Shown: positions 23,933 through 35,150, counted from the stretch's first letter. The stretch is DNA of 64,000 nucleotides from Owenia fusiformis (GCA_903813345.2 CAIIXF020000012.1:20722184-20786183), one strand, 5' to 3'. The notes: generated from the letters alone by a model not told the origin. A program made the numbers and translations.

Positions 23933-25727
23933 GTACAACTATGAGAGATGCAGCGAACACACCAAGTTAGGGCGACAGCTGGATCAGTCTTTCGACAACT
24001 TTGAGCCATCAGGTCCAGTCCACGTAAACAGTATCATGGGCGAGAGGTGTTCGTGTTCCTGTCACCAAAGCACCAAAGTAAGTACATTTTTTTTATTCAA
24101 TTATTACATCAGTTTAGTTCCTCTGTTTTCAGGTTCACTTTCAGCTTGGAGATGAAGAGCCCGATGACCAAGACACAACGGAGACAACAGCTGCGTGCCA
24201 ACTAGGACTACAACCGACGTTCCTGCTACCTAAGTTAAGTATTCCTTCCTGGTTTTGCATAGGGATAGGGGGGCGCCTCCCAGTTTGATATTTACTCGTG
24301 GACTTTTGTTGGCCGACCCATATTTCTTGTGGAGAAACTTGGACTCTAAGGTAAAGTGGGAGGGTGGGTGGTTGGGTTTCCGGGGGGATAGAGTTCATGT
24401 TTCAAAATCAGAAATATGGAAGTCTACTGGTTTATATCAAATTGGGAGAAATAAATTTTAACCTTTGTAATATTCTGTAAACTTTTAGTGTAGTGCAAAG
24501 AATAATGTAAAGTATAATGTAAAATTTTATTTAAAGTTTTATGTAAAATAACAACTACTACAACGTGTTTTTATCTATTTGTAGCACAGATGGTGAAGTC
24601 CCTGCGAAAAGATGGTCCTGTTGAAATCACATTTTCTCCATGCGAGGGCTAGGTCGAGTTTCCAGGACTTACCGTAGATGTCGCATTTTGACCAGTTTCA
24701 TCTCTTGCAATCAGTTGCATCCCATTAGCAGGGGGCTACTCCCAGTACTATTTCGGTTCTAATTTTAATGGGGGGGGGGCTCAAGTCACTTCACTTTTTA
24801 GTTTGAACTGTGATCTTATAGGTTTTAGCTTGGGTTGCTTAATTCAAGTTTTTGGGAAGGTATTCACTCCATAGTCTGTGTGTGAAGGGGGGCTTCTTCC
24901 AGTACCGTTCCAGTTTAATTTCATGGGGGGTCTCAAATCACTTTTTTATTGAGTTGGATTTGATGGAGCAATGTGGGTCTTTTGATTGTGGACGTTGTTG
25001 TTTAATTCAAATTTTGGGGAAGTCATCACTCCAGTTATTTTTTCTTGGGGGGGGGGGGTGTCAAACCAACCTACCTGACATCCAACCGACCAACCAATGA
25101 CCCAATAGGCTTAATCTAATCAACCAACTTACTTACTAACCAACCAACTAACCAACCAGACAACCACCAGACCACCCAATAGGTTAAAACTAACCAACCA
25201 ATTAACTAATTAATCAACCAACTAACCAACACTCCACCCAACGAACCAAACAACCAACGAACTAGACAACCAACGAACCAGATGACCAAGATCAAGGATC
25301 CAGTGCTTAGTATTGTATTGTATTGTATTGTACAGTTTTGTATTGTTTTGCATTGTTTTGTATTGTTTTTTTGTATTGTATTGTATTTCGCTGACCAATA
25401 CTTACTCAGTAATGATTCAATTTTAAAGTTCACTTTAAGTACTACTCCAGATCTAAGTTTTGAAGGTCTGAAGTCTTGTAGATTGAAGGGTATTTTCTTT
25501 TGGGGTTAAGTGTTAATTTAAAGGTATTCATGTTAAAATTGTGGGCTTAGTTTCGGGGTTTTCTTTCTTTTTGATTGAATCATCGCTGATCTTTTCCTTA
25601 AATGTACTTTCAGGTGCATTCCTCTTGCCTTGGAGAGAACAAAAAGAAACACAAAGGGAAAACCACAGAGAATACAATTTGTGCTACCTATCTGCAGCAT
25701 TTGTATCTACATACCATCTTGTTCAAG
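23933..25727 (+). other. Array unit 6 (partial), exon-like blocks
   Basis: Block A, 23933-24077, is 145 bp: it lacks a GA present in the other copies, so the register that reads YNYERCSEHTKLGRQLDQ is open. Block B starts at 24133. Block C, 25614-25727, is 114 bp with a single half-repeat and a fully open phase-0 frame (VHSSCLGENKKKHKGKTTEN); this looks like the ancestral, unduplicated form. Beyond it the unit is interrupted at 26044 by a transposon. Confidence 0.45.
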
Positions 25728-26043
25728 GTACTGTAACACATAATCAGTTCTATCATTTGATGGTTTGCTCTCTGGTTCAGTTCTGTTATTCCACAATGAA
25801 ACATTTTCCAATTGTTGAGATTCTAATTCTATTATTGTTGGCACATGTTTATCTGGCAAACATTTTTTTCTAAGAAATACCACTGTATATACAGTGATCG
25901 CCTATTACTACAAGTGCGTGATCAAAGACTCGACAAGATGCGCAAAATCTGAAATGTACAAATGTACCATGAAACCATGTTTCATTTTTTCACATATGGT
26001 CTGTCATGCTTGGCTGAATGATCATACCTACTGCACATTGGGC

Positions 26044-26993
26044 ACTAGGATTCAGTACCCATGTTAAGTCAATGGTGCCCTTGCTAAAATTCTCATTTTC
26101 CAAGAAGAGCTTACGTTGATCAAGTTTAAAGTCCCCGTCTAAAGTTTGAAAATATTTTTTTATCATTCATTTACTATTTGTCAGGACTTAAAAAGTGATT
26201 TTAGAGATTTTTGAAGAAAAAAAATTTTTTGAAAAAAAAGTTGTGAGCATTTCATTTCTCAAATATTCAAATTTCCCGCCATTTTTCAAAAAAAGTTGAA
26301 ATTTCTTAATCATCAAATATTTCAAAAAAGATTATCTTTTTAACACCAATGCAAAGGTTGAACAAAGGACACACTATTTCAATAATAAAATGCCATATTT
26401 AATGGGCCACTTCAATGTTTTAGCATATCAAAAATATTTTGAAACATTAGTGATGTCAAAAACTTTTTTTTTCGATGTCAATCTTTTCTAAATATGTTAG
26501 ACTTTCATAAAAAACCAATGTTGATTGTCTAACCAGGTTAAAAGGAAGAATAAATTATGTTTTAGATATCATTGTACCATTGGTTTATATGAGAACTAAA
26601 ATTTTGAAATGCATTTTTCTCAGAACCATTTTCATGCACTGATAAGTTCATTGATAAGCTTATTTATGAATCGATTTTCTTAATTTTTTCGGCAAAAAAC
26701 ACGGGAGGATGAGTGCTATGCATTGGTATGAATTGTGGCTTATTAGAAGATGTGAGTGACCTCTAAAAGTTGGTTTTAAATAAATTCACAAATTTTGGAA
26801 CAAAAAGTCTATCAAAAACCACTTTTTGAAATTTAAAAAAAAAGTTTCACATATCACACTTGATAACATTGGGTAAGACTACAATATAAGCCAAAGTGGT
26901 TTAAACTTTATATGGGGCCTTTAAACAAGTAGATTCACGTGGGAGAGAATTGCTAGAATTCATTTTCAATAGTAATATGGGTTCTTAAACAGG
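26044..26993. mobile_element. 950-bp non-coding element with 9-bp target duplication
   Basis: It is flanked by ACATTGGGC on both sides (26035-26043 and 26994-27002), and removing it restores unit-type sequence. The ends are weakly inverted: GGATTCAGTACCCATGTTA at the left against GTTTAAGAACCCATATTA read from the right. No frame of note. A 9-bp duplication would suit a Mutator-like element (inference). Inner sequence, reversed, occurs again at 49708-51105. Confidence 0.75.
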
Positions 26994-27324
26994 ACATTGG
27001 GCTTGCTTGTTTAGTTATGTTGGTGTTATAGGATAAATTAGCCCTATACATATTATAAATCGCAAAACCATGATCTATCGTGAAAAGAAATAATGTCTAA
27101 CATCCCCTTCTCCCTCACCCCTTCAATCGAGAACCAACATCACAATCCAGTATACGTACCAAAACACCAAGGGCATTTCATGTTCATTTATACAAAAGTC
27201 ATTTTACATATTGAATAAAGAATTGAAAATTTCTCATCAGATCAAAAACAGTTTACTAGTACTCATAAAAGATGGAGAATTCAAAAATTGAATCATTGCT
27301 GATTGTTTTATTTTGTATTTTCAG

Positions 27325-27860
27325 GCTCACTCCTCTTACCTTGGACTTGAGAACATTTGTGCTACATGTCTGCAGCATCTATATTAGGCCTATATACTAT
27401 TTTGCCATACACTGCTTTTATCGATAAAAGATGATCGAGTGCATGCAGACTATCTAGTCTATAGAATTTAATTGAATCAATATTCGACATGGTAAATCCA
27501 ATCAATATATCCGGTCAATATATCTTACACATTGACCTCTGTAGCAGACGGCATAAATTTTCCATGTGACTTGGTACAATGTACATAGAACTTGATACAT
27601 AGGACTTGTTACATAATATTCATGCTTGTTTTGGAATTAAAATGTATAGCTATACGTGTATTACTATGTTCATGAATTTTATTTAATGCTATAGCCTTCT
27701 TGTGTGCTGTTCTTCCTTAATCTGTTAATGTTTCGATTTGAATGTACAAATGCAAAAAAATATGAATATGTGCAAAATCTATATTGATTATTGAATCAAA
27801 ATGGACACTATATAGATGTATTCTTTAAATCATAGATGAATAAAATGAGTAATTTTAAAT
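27325..27860 (+). other. Candidate terminal exon with 3' untranslated region
   Basis: After the acceptor TTGTATTTTCAG, 21 phase-0 codons (27325-27387) end in TAG. They begin AHSSYLGLENICATCLQHLY, clearly akin to the start and end of array block C (VHSSCLG... and TICATYLQHLY). About 450 bp of AT-rich sequence follows, then AATAAA at 27839-27844. Acceptor, shared reading frame, stop and polyadenylation signal together make this the best-supported exon of the candidate gene. Confidence 0.45.
27839..27844 (+). terminator. Polyadenylation signal AATAAA
   Basis: AATAAA lies about 450 bp downstream of the in-frame TAG of the candidate terminal exon, followed by a T/GT-rich stretch (TTTTTTGTCTGTATG) at 27867-27881 as expected for a cleavage region. 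Confidence 0.4.
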
Positions 27861-28605
27861 CTAACTTTTTTGTCTGTATGATGTCCAAATTGTTCTTTAG
27901 CACCTAAAAACGTGGCTTCATGGAACAAAAAGTTTCAGATGACGAGTTCATTGTTGTGCACTTTTATGCACAAACGTCTATACTCTTGAAATCAAGGGAG
28001 GAACATATTTATTTGACACCCTGTAGATGTAGCATCCTTGATAGAATATTAAAACTGGTTAATAAACCAAAGTTTGGCAATATTACTTAAAAATAGTTTT
28101 TAACGCACTGGATGTAATGGGAGGGATAGAATATGAATTTTATTCCGATGGAAAATATGCTCTCGGCCAAGGAAATTATCCTATTGATCGAGGGCAATAG
28201 AACAACCCAAACACCAGAGGACGGATTTGGTTCAAATATTATAAATTAATACATAGGGACAAATATTACATGGAAAATTCAGTACAAGAATTGTCCCTAA
28301 GATTTTGGATGGAACAGATCATGAATATCTTTTTGGCGAATTTGTGAAACCTTTAAAACATTTTTAACCCACTTTTAGAAGTTCTAGAACTATTTTGGGT
28401 GAGAAGAAATCAATGGCAAGTTTAAAGCACAGGTAATATCAATTATATTTTGTACATGATTATCAGTATCATGAAATCCTCATGTTCGACATTGTCATTT
28501 TATCTTACGGATGACGGCTCAGGCTAGAAAATGCTGATTCAGCATATTTCCTTATTTCAGAGTATGAATTTGAAGTTTGTTCGAAACTATTCAATAGCTC
28601 ACATA
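27861..28605. other. Intergenic, no gene seen
   Basis: AT-rich sequence without recognisable genes. It contains a CACCCTGTAGATGTAGCATCC string near 28017 resembling a mariner-type end, but no partner end was found. Confidence 0.4.
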
Positions 28606-29589
28606 TACAGTGCGTATAAAAAAAACGCAACAGATTGTTATCTTGGAAAAGCACAAAACCAGTCATAACAACATTAATTTCATTCAATGCACCATGAAGC
28701 CACGTGTCTCCTCTTTACAATGATATATCATTCATTGATATTTGGTCATGTTTAGGTGAGTAATCATTCCATTTGCAAAGTGGGCCAAAATTAACTTCGT
28801 GCCAAGTTATAAACATTGCAAAAGTCAGTGTACGGAGTCAGATGCAATATTGGACGAAAACATAAAATCAATGCTGACTGTATCCTTTTAACTCAATGTA
28901 CCAAAAAGCCAAACTCCTCTTTGCAATGGAATATCATTCATTCACAGGGGGTCATCTCTGGCCGAATAATCATTAATTTTGCAAAGTGGGGCAAAATTCA
29001 GCTCGGACCCAAGTTTAAAACATCGCAAAAGTCAGTACAAGGGGCATAGGGGCTATTGGAAGAAGGTGTGACAGGTATGGTATAGACAGTAAAGTACTCA
29101 TACTCTTGCAAGAATACATCCTATAACCCTCCAAATTGCCACCACTTCCTTGCACATAAAGATGCGCTCATCTGTCCACATCATGCATGGTTCAGCCCTG
29201 AATCATGTGTGGGTTAAAGCAAAGAAAAGCAGCCCATGGGCAAATCTTTCTCGAGGTTTTGCAATATCTGGTGGAGGAATTGTGAGCACAGATGCTCCTG
29301 AAGGGCTCCAAAAGAAAAAGTCACAACAATTCAAGTCCGGGGAACTTCCATTGGCACTTAGCCCTTGCGCTGATTTTTTTTCAATATCTAAAACTTGGCG
29401 CAGAGCCGATTTTGACCCACTGTGCAAACGGAAGGATTTCTCACCCAACCATTACCACATGTGAATGAATGACATATCATTGCAAAGAGGAGAGACATGG
29501 CTTTACGGAATATTAAATGAAATTGATGTAGTCATCACTAGTTTTGTGATTTCACGAGATCACTACTTGTTGCGTTGATACACCCTGTA
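28606..29589. mobile_element. Decayed mariner-like element with long terminal inverted repeats
   Basis: The ends are TACAGTGCGTATAAAA at the left and TTGATACACCCTGTA at the right, each with an adjacent CGCAACA/TGTTGCG block. Matching continues inward for about 150 bp (TTCATTCAATG..., TCTCCTCTTT-CAATGATAT-TCATTCA). TA at each end fits the TA target of the Tc1/mariner group. A third copy of part of the arm lies inside at about 28880-29050. The interior holds a broken transposase fragment. Confidence 0.7.
29203..29448 (-). pseudogene. Mariner-like transposase fragment
   Basis: An 81-codon minus-strand frame contains SSPDLNCCDFFFWSPSG, close to the SPDLNP-D-FLWG motif around the third catalytic acid of Tc1/mariner transposases, followed by a PPPDIAKPRERF segment like the usual P-T-LK-I stretch. 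The first two catalytic acids are not present in order upstream. The frame stops soon after, so this is a remnant and cannot be a working enzyme. Confidence 0.5.
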
Positions 29590-30883
29590 GATGGACCAAA
29601 CAATTAGCAATGTGTGAAAATAATTTATGTCCTAAACTCCACCTGTCATTCAAGTTTTCATACGCTGATCGTGGAATGCCACCCAGAATGCCAAGCATCA
29701 TCCACCAAACACAATCCACAAAAACTAGGATAATATAACAATATGTGGCGATCATTAATTAACACTATAAAGCGATATAATTTATTCTCTGAAAACCATC
29801 AACAAACTACATATGATATTATTACAGTTTATTATTAGCCACTTTTTACTACTTTTAACTATATCAAGTCCGTGATAATAAGAAGTGAAAAAATTGTAAA
29901 TTGTTTTCCATGGCATCTTCGATTTTCAAGTGGTTATAGAATCTGTTTTGAGACGACGTCGTCGCTGATTGGCCAAATCAACAGACAAATGGTGGTTTAA
30001 AAATTATATACATTTTCAAATAACATCATGTTAATATCTGGCATGTTAATCAATATCATGGCTTGTTATGTAACATGTAGATGTTTTACAAGAATGTGCT
30101 TACATTGATTAAAACATGACAATGAATTGAACATTGTATTCGTAAACTTGCTTGTGAAAATTCTAAAAAACGAATATGGCAAGTAAGAGACGTAATTATG
30201 TCTGTCATCTCTAAAGCTCTGGGGCATTCCTTCTCTTGCCATAATTAGTCTATTTGTCAACCTAACACGTCATCTATTCATATAAAAGTAATTTAAAAAC
30301 ACCTTTCCCTTACAAATGATGTGTCTTTTAGAGAAAATTAATGTAAGATTTGTGGCCATGTATATGTTTTACTATCATTCCCTCATACCCAAGTATGTCA
30401 TCTGTCGGTGAACAAAGTTTGAATCAAAACTCCTCACGAAAAATCAAAAGGTCTCAGATGTTGCATACGCCATCTATTCAGAAAATGTGTAAAATTGTCC
30501 TTCTGATTTTGACCGTGGAGTGAGGACGAAAAGGTCAAACATTTTCCTAGAAATTACACCTTAATCCTATCAAATCAAGTGTTAGAGTTGAGCCATACAT
30601 ACTCACTTTCTTCATTCATGGACTTACCAAAATCAAATCACTTGTGATGCTGATATAATAACAATAAATGGACTACCGTACATGTATTTTCTTGCTTTTA
30701 AAATGCCAAATATTTGACCACTCCATGCGGAAGGATCAATTAGTTGTGTGTCTCCTTAATGAAAACAACGCACGCGCCGTTTGATGATCCATGGACATGA
30801 AATACAATGACATGTTAGAAATGGTTTACACAATACACTACATCATTTCCAAAAGTCGGTGCGCCCTTTTCCATCCTTTAATT
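29590..30883. other. Intergenic, no gene seen
   Basis: AT-rich sequence. No exon, RNA gene or recognisable repeat is supported. Confidence 0.4.
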
Positions 30884-31780
30884 TACAGGGTGTCCAAAAA
30901 AGGACCGTAAGAAAGTTGAATATCTCGGTCAATTTTGCATATTTTGCCTTGAAATTTCAGAATTATTTAGTTCATTCCATGTGAATTTAGTTGTGAAAGT
31001 TTGATTATAATCTACCAATTGAATCAAAAACTACAGCTCCTTACAAAACATGCCCCAAATGTGCACCTCTCCTCTCTATGCACAATTCAATCCGGCGAAC
31101 AAATGGACAAGTTTGTTCCAAGAACAATTGCTACTGGGGCTTACATCCTCCTGATGAAGTGTTACAGCTTCCATTACATTCTGAACAATCCACTGCCTGT
31201 GTGGCAATGAGGAAACCTGGAATCATCAGTCCTTTTTGGTTCGAAGGTGACTGGGGATCTCACCAGAAGTGACATCTAAGGAGATAAGCAGTTGTTTCAA
31301 CAAGCCAATACCACCCCAACACTGCAAACGATATGCTGAGATGGTTTAGGCAATGCTTTGGTCGTCAGCTCATCAGTTGCAGAACGCAAACCGTATGGGC
31401 AGCTCATTCGCCAGATCTAAATCCCCAAAATTGTTATCTTTGAGGAATTCTCAAAGCCAATGTGTATCCTGACAGGCCCCCAACAATCTTAAGAGGGCAA
31501 TAACTACCCCAATATTTACCATCCACATTAATGTGTATAGGTCAGGGTCATTAACAAATTTGTTCGCAGGATTTGTTTGTGCATAGAGAGGAGAAGTGCC
31601 CACTTTGAGCATGTTTTGTAAAGTACTGTAGTTTTTGACACAATAAACAAATTATCATCAAACTTTCAGAACAAAATTCACCTTGAATGAACTAAATACT
31701 TTTAAGCTTTCAAGGCAAAATATGCAAAATTGACCGAGTTATTCAACTTTCTTACGGTCCTGTTTTTTGGACACCCTGTA
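30884..31780 (+). mobile_element. Decayed mariner-like element with ~200-bp inverted repeats
   Basis: The left end TACAGGGTGTCCAAAAAA and the right end TTTTTTGGACACCCTGTA are inverted complements. The match continues through GGACCGTAAGAAAGTTGAAT, TCGGTCAATTTTGCATATTT and on to GTGCATAGAGAGGAGAAG, roughly 200 bp in all with indels. TA at both ends fits the superfamily's target. Total 897 bp, shorter than a full element, with a broken transposase between the arms. Confidence 0.85.
31078..31510 (+). pseudogene. Mariner/IS630-type transposase relic
   Basis: Pieces of a DDE transposase in different registers: LQLPLHSEQSTACVAMRK then PGIISPFWFEGD (usual form PLHS-V-VWCA...GIIGPFFFE), then WFRQCFGRQLIS, then WAAHSPDLNP and, past a stop, GILKANVYPDRPPTI. 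The segment that should hold the second catalytic acid (QDGAPPH in relatives) reads QANTTPT here, so the acid is lost. Stops and frameshifts confirm it is dead. Confidence 0.75.
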
Positions 31781-33132
31781 CACAACCTTGCTCCCCCAGT
31801 CTGCCCAACTGCAATTTAAAAAACGGTCGATAGTGGCTAATTTGTCGATATAAATCGGAAGAAACATCTGCATAAAGAAGTTGGCATTTATGACAACTTG
31901 GCCATTTTATATCCAATTTACACTTATTCCCTTCTCTAAAAAAATATTGGAATAATGTTTTTATTTATTTTATATGTGAATACTTGTCTCACGACACGCT
32001 ATTATTTTTTTATTAGTTTATGACAATCACTTTGAGATCATTGGCACATAGTCAAACTAGTGCAGCAGTTAAAAACATACAATACATGTACTGTCTAAAG
32101 GTTTTATGCTACCCGTTCTAGTTTCGCTTCCACTATTGCAAAGAGAAGGGAAAGTCCCAGAGTTTTAAAGATGGCAGACATAATTGCAGCTTTTGCTTAG
32201 CACCTTCGTTCGTTCGAATTTTCATCGGCTAGTTTTCAAATATTACATTTCGATGTGATGTTTTAATTGATATATGCATATTCCTTACATCTTTATCTCG
32301 ATGTGAAATGAGAAGCTATGATATTGGTTACTGACACGCCAGAAATGAACATAATATTATTCGAAGCGTATTTCGAAAATTTTGAAACCGCCATTGATGA
32401 CATCTTTTGTTTGTCGACTTTTGACCAATCAGAGATGTATGTCATCTCAAAACGTACAGGTTTACATCATAAGCGTATGTCATCTCTGAACTCTGGTGGC
32501 AAAACGACAGCCCTAATTCACGTCACCATACTAGTCAATGGGCAAAAGGGCAAAGGCCTGACTTTTTATCTCGAGTTATTGATTTATGTTTGAGGTTATG
32601 GATTTATGTCGAGTTATGGATTTTATCTGAGGTTCTAAAGCTATGTCTAAGCAAGGGCGTTACAATACCCGGGAATTTATCGGTTCGTGCAGTACTTGTT
32701 TGTGATAGCGCCCTCTGTAGGTCACTGTGCTTAATAGCCTACAGTAATACGGGGTAGGATCATGATTAGGGAATTCGGTCAGTTTCTATCCGTCGATTAC
32801 GCTATGAATTGAAGCAAGTGTGACCACTTTATCCACTTAAAGTAAAACAATTTGATAATTGATTAAATCTTTAAACAAAATCGATAAACACGTTATACAC
32901 TTCCTATCTCCTTAGAAATTAGCATGTATTTATAGATTGTGTTTTCGAACAAGGCTCGACACAGACCAATAGGGAAATCCTTATGCTTATTAGTATGACG
33001 TCATATTTTCCTGGGAATCCAAAGTAGATTTCAAAGCCTCAGTCTGTTATTGTGTCAAATGTAAACGCTCTTTTGCAGACAGAAAATATGACAGATTAGC
33101 TTTTAACTTTCAGCTTTGATGTTTAAATATAT
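31781..33132. other. Intergenic; host flank of the LTR element
   Basis: No gene is supported. It contains a dispersed repeat (32195-32405). The final ATATAT (33127-33132) matches the six bases after the LTR element at 49408. Confidence 0.5.
32195..32405 (+). repeat. Diverged dispersed repeat, copy 2
   Basis: Partner of 2755-2965: same order of blocks (GATGTGATGTTTTAATTGAT, ATTCCTTACA, AACATAATATTATTCGAAGCG, AAAATTTTGAAACCGCCAT). The 91-codon frame across it does not resemble a protein family. Confidence 0.6.
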
Positions 33133-33311
33133 TGTCGGACCTGGCCAAAATCTGGTAGTGTGGTTGTGGTCGGGTCACGAACAATTTATTTAATATGGGA
33201 TTCTCACTGGTTTTATGTGGGCGCAGACCTGGTTTGGTGGTACTGCTTTCACTGAAAGGGGAGGTGGTTACACATTTATATACAAAATTCAAATATATAG
33301 GTTTTTTATAA

Positions 33312-33317
33312 TTTATT
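33312..33317 (-). terminator. Candidate polyadenylation signal in the LTR
   Basis: AATAAA in the element's sense, about 180 bp before the LTR's end; the same string is at 45901-45906 in the other LTR. Position fits an R/U5 cleavage signal, but AATAAA is common in such AT-rich sequence. Confidence 0.35.
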
Positions 33318-33399
33318 AACACTTTAATTTTGAAAACAAATAAAACACAAATGTCCATGTAATAAATATCTCTGAGTTGTCTTGTTGCTCTTCTCTTGT

Positions 33400-34470
33400 T
33401 TGCACTCTGCTCTACTTTTACTCTTCTTCACTCTGCTCAGGGGTTACTCTGCTTTACTCTTCTGTTCTCTGACGTCATTTACTCTGCTTTAGTTTCACTC
33501 TGTTCTGCTCTGGTTACTCTTTATTCCGCTCTGCTCTGCTTTACTCTATTCTGCTCTGGTTACTCTTTATTCCGCTCTGCTCTACTTTACTCTGGTCTGC
33601 TCTGGTTATTCTTTATTCCGCTCTGCTCTGCTTTCTCTCTATTCTGTTCTGGTTACTCTTTACTCCTCTCTGCTCTGATTTACTCTGTTCTGCTCAGGTT
33701 ACTCTTTACTCCTTTCTGTTCTGTTCTGCTTACTCTTTACTCTGCACTGCTCTGCTTACTCTTTATTCTGTTCTGCTTACTCTTTACTCTATTCTGCTCT
33801 GGTTACTCTTTATTCCGCTCTGCTCTGCTTTACTCTATTCTGCTCTGGTTACTCTTTATTCCGCTCTGCTCTACTTTACTCTGGTCTGCTCTGGTTATTC
33901 TTTATTCCGCTCTGCTCTGCTTTCTCTCTATTCTGTTCTGGTTACTCTTTACTCCTCTCTGCTCTGATTTACTCTGTTCTGCTCAGGTTACTCTTTACTC
34001 CTTTCTGTTCTGTTCTGCTTACTCTTTACTCTGCACTGCTCTGCTTACTCTTTATTCTGTTCTGCTTACTCTTTACTCTGCACTGCTCTGCTTACTCTTT
34101 CCCCTGTTCTGCTCTGCTTACTCTTTATTCTACTCTGCTTACTCTTTACTCCTATCTTCTCTGCTCTGGTTACTCTCTACTCCTATCTGCTCTGTTCTGC
34201 TTTAATCTGTTCTGCTCTGCTTACTCTTTACTCTGCACTGCTCTGCTTTACTCTTTACTCTACCCTCGTCTCTGCTATTCACTCTGCTTTACTCTTTTCT
34301 GCTCTGCTTACTCTTTACTCTGCACTGCTCTGCTTTACTCTTTACTCTACCCTCGTCTCTGCTATTCACTCTGCTTTACTCTTTTCTGCTCTGGTTACTC
34401 TTTATTCCGCTCTGTTCTGCTTTAATCTGTTCTGCTCTGCTTACTCTTTACTCCTTTCTGTTCTGCTCTA
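33400..34470. repeat. Irregular CTCTGCT/TTACTC minisatellite
   Basis: About 1.07 kb of variants of CTCTGCTCTGGTTACTCTTT with larger internal duplications; for example the stretch from 33540 recurs about 290 bp on. The equivalent in the other LTR is about 45990-47060. Confidence 0.85.
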
Positions 34471-35150
34471 CTCAGGGTTACTCTTCTTCAGCCTGGGTTA
34501 CTCGTCTTTACTCTTCGCTGCTCTGCTCTACTCAGGGTTACTCTTCTTCAGCCTGGGTTACTCTTCTTTACTCTTCGCCGCTCTGCTCTACTCAGGGTTA
34601 CTCTTCTTCAGCCTGGGTTACTCGTCTTTACTCTTCGCCGCTCTGCTCTACTCAGGGTTACTCTTCTTCAGCCTGGGTTACTCTTCATTACTCTTCGCCG
34701 CTCTGCTCTACTCAGGGTTACTCTTCTTCAGCCTGGGTTACTCTTCTTTACTCTTCGCCGCTCTGCTCTACTCAGGGTTACTCTTCTTCAGCCTGGGTTA
34801 CTCGTCTTTACTCTTCGCCGCTCTGCTCTACTCAGGGTTACTCTTCTTCAGCCTGGGTTACTCTTCTTTACTCTTCGCCGCTCTGCTCTACTCAGGGTTA
34901 CTCTTCTTCAGCCTGGGTTACTCGTCTTTACTCTTCGCCGCTCTGCTCTACTCAGGGTTACTCTTCTTCAGCCTGGGTTACTCTTCTTTACTCTTCGCCG
35001 CTCTGCTCTACTCAGGGTTACTCTTCTTCAGCCTGGGTTACTCGTCTTTACTCTTCGCCGCTCTGCTCTACTCAGGGTTACTCTTCTTCAGCCTGGGTTA
35101 CTCTTCTTTACTCTTGGCCGCTCTGCTACTCAGGGTTACTCTTCTCCAGC
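34458..35150. repeat. 60-bp minisatellite, 11 units
   Basis: Unit CTCTGCTCTACTCAGGGTTA / CTCTTCTTCAGCCTGGGTTA / CTCTTCTTTACTCTTCGCCG. GCCTGGGTTA occurs 11 times at exact 60-bp spacing. Units alternate between CTCGTC and CTCTTC after GGGTTA, giving a partial 120-bp order. The other LTR (about 47048-47790) has 12 units in the same order of variants plus one extra. Confidence 0.95.

Larger units (their letters stand above)
11757..25880 (+). repeat. Tandem array of six ~2.4-kb units
   Basis: The block beginning GTACAACTA after TATCTTTCAG recurs at 11794, 14249, 16708, 19077, 21535 and 23933, giving unit lengths of 2455, 2459, 2369, 2458 and 2398 bp; the sixth is partial. Each full unit holds three kinds of exon-like block, a poly-G run, a CCAA-rich stretch, a TTGTA microsatellite and unique AT-rich sequence. 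Units 2+3 and 4+5 are almost identical over several kb at an offset of about 4828 bp, so a two-unit segment was copied recently. Units 1 and 6 are more diverged. Confidence 0.92.
11794..27860 (+). other. Candidate multi-exon gene or relic with duplicated exons
   Basis: Across the array, blocks bounded by good splice signals recur: A (acceptor TATCTTTCAG, donor GTAAGT), B (acceptor CTGTTTTCAG) and C (acceptor TACTTTCAG, donor GTACTG). After the array, another block with the start of C (27325) ends in TAG and is followed, about 450 bp on, by AATAAA. A runs into B in phase 0, and B and C begin alike (VHFQLGDEE and VHSSCLGEN), which suggests a common origin. Several copies carry stops or frameshifts, so the whole may be a decaying gene, a non-coding transcript, or one with few usable exons. 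I recognise no protein family. The 5' end is not visible. Confidence 0.4.

Noticed and set aside
29100-29200. TDERIF motif on the minus strand as the first catalytic acid of the 28606 transposase
   Set aside because: It lies downstream of the SPDLN motif on that strand, the wrong order for a mariner transposase, so I treat it as chance or rearrangement.
33396-34205. 269-codon open frame in the LTR (and its twin at 45985-46794)
   Set aside because: It is read-through of a CT-rich minisatellite giving Leu/Ser/Cys/Tyr low complexity, on the strand opposite to the element's genes.
34458-35150. Regular 60-bp repeats resembling a CRISPR array
   Set aside because: Whole units repeat without unique spacers, and they lie inside an LTR of an animal retrotransposon; it is a minisatellite.
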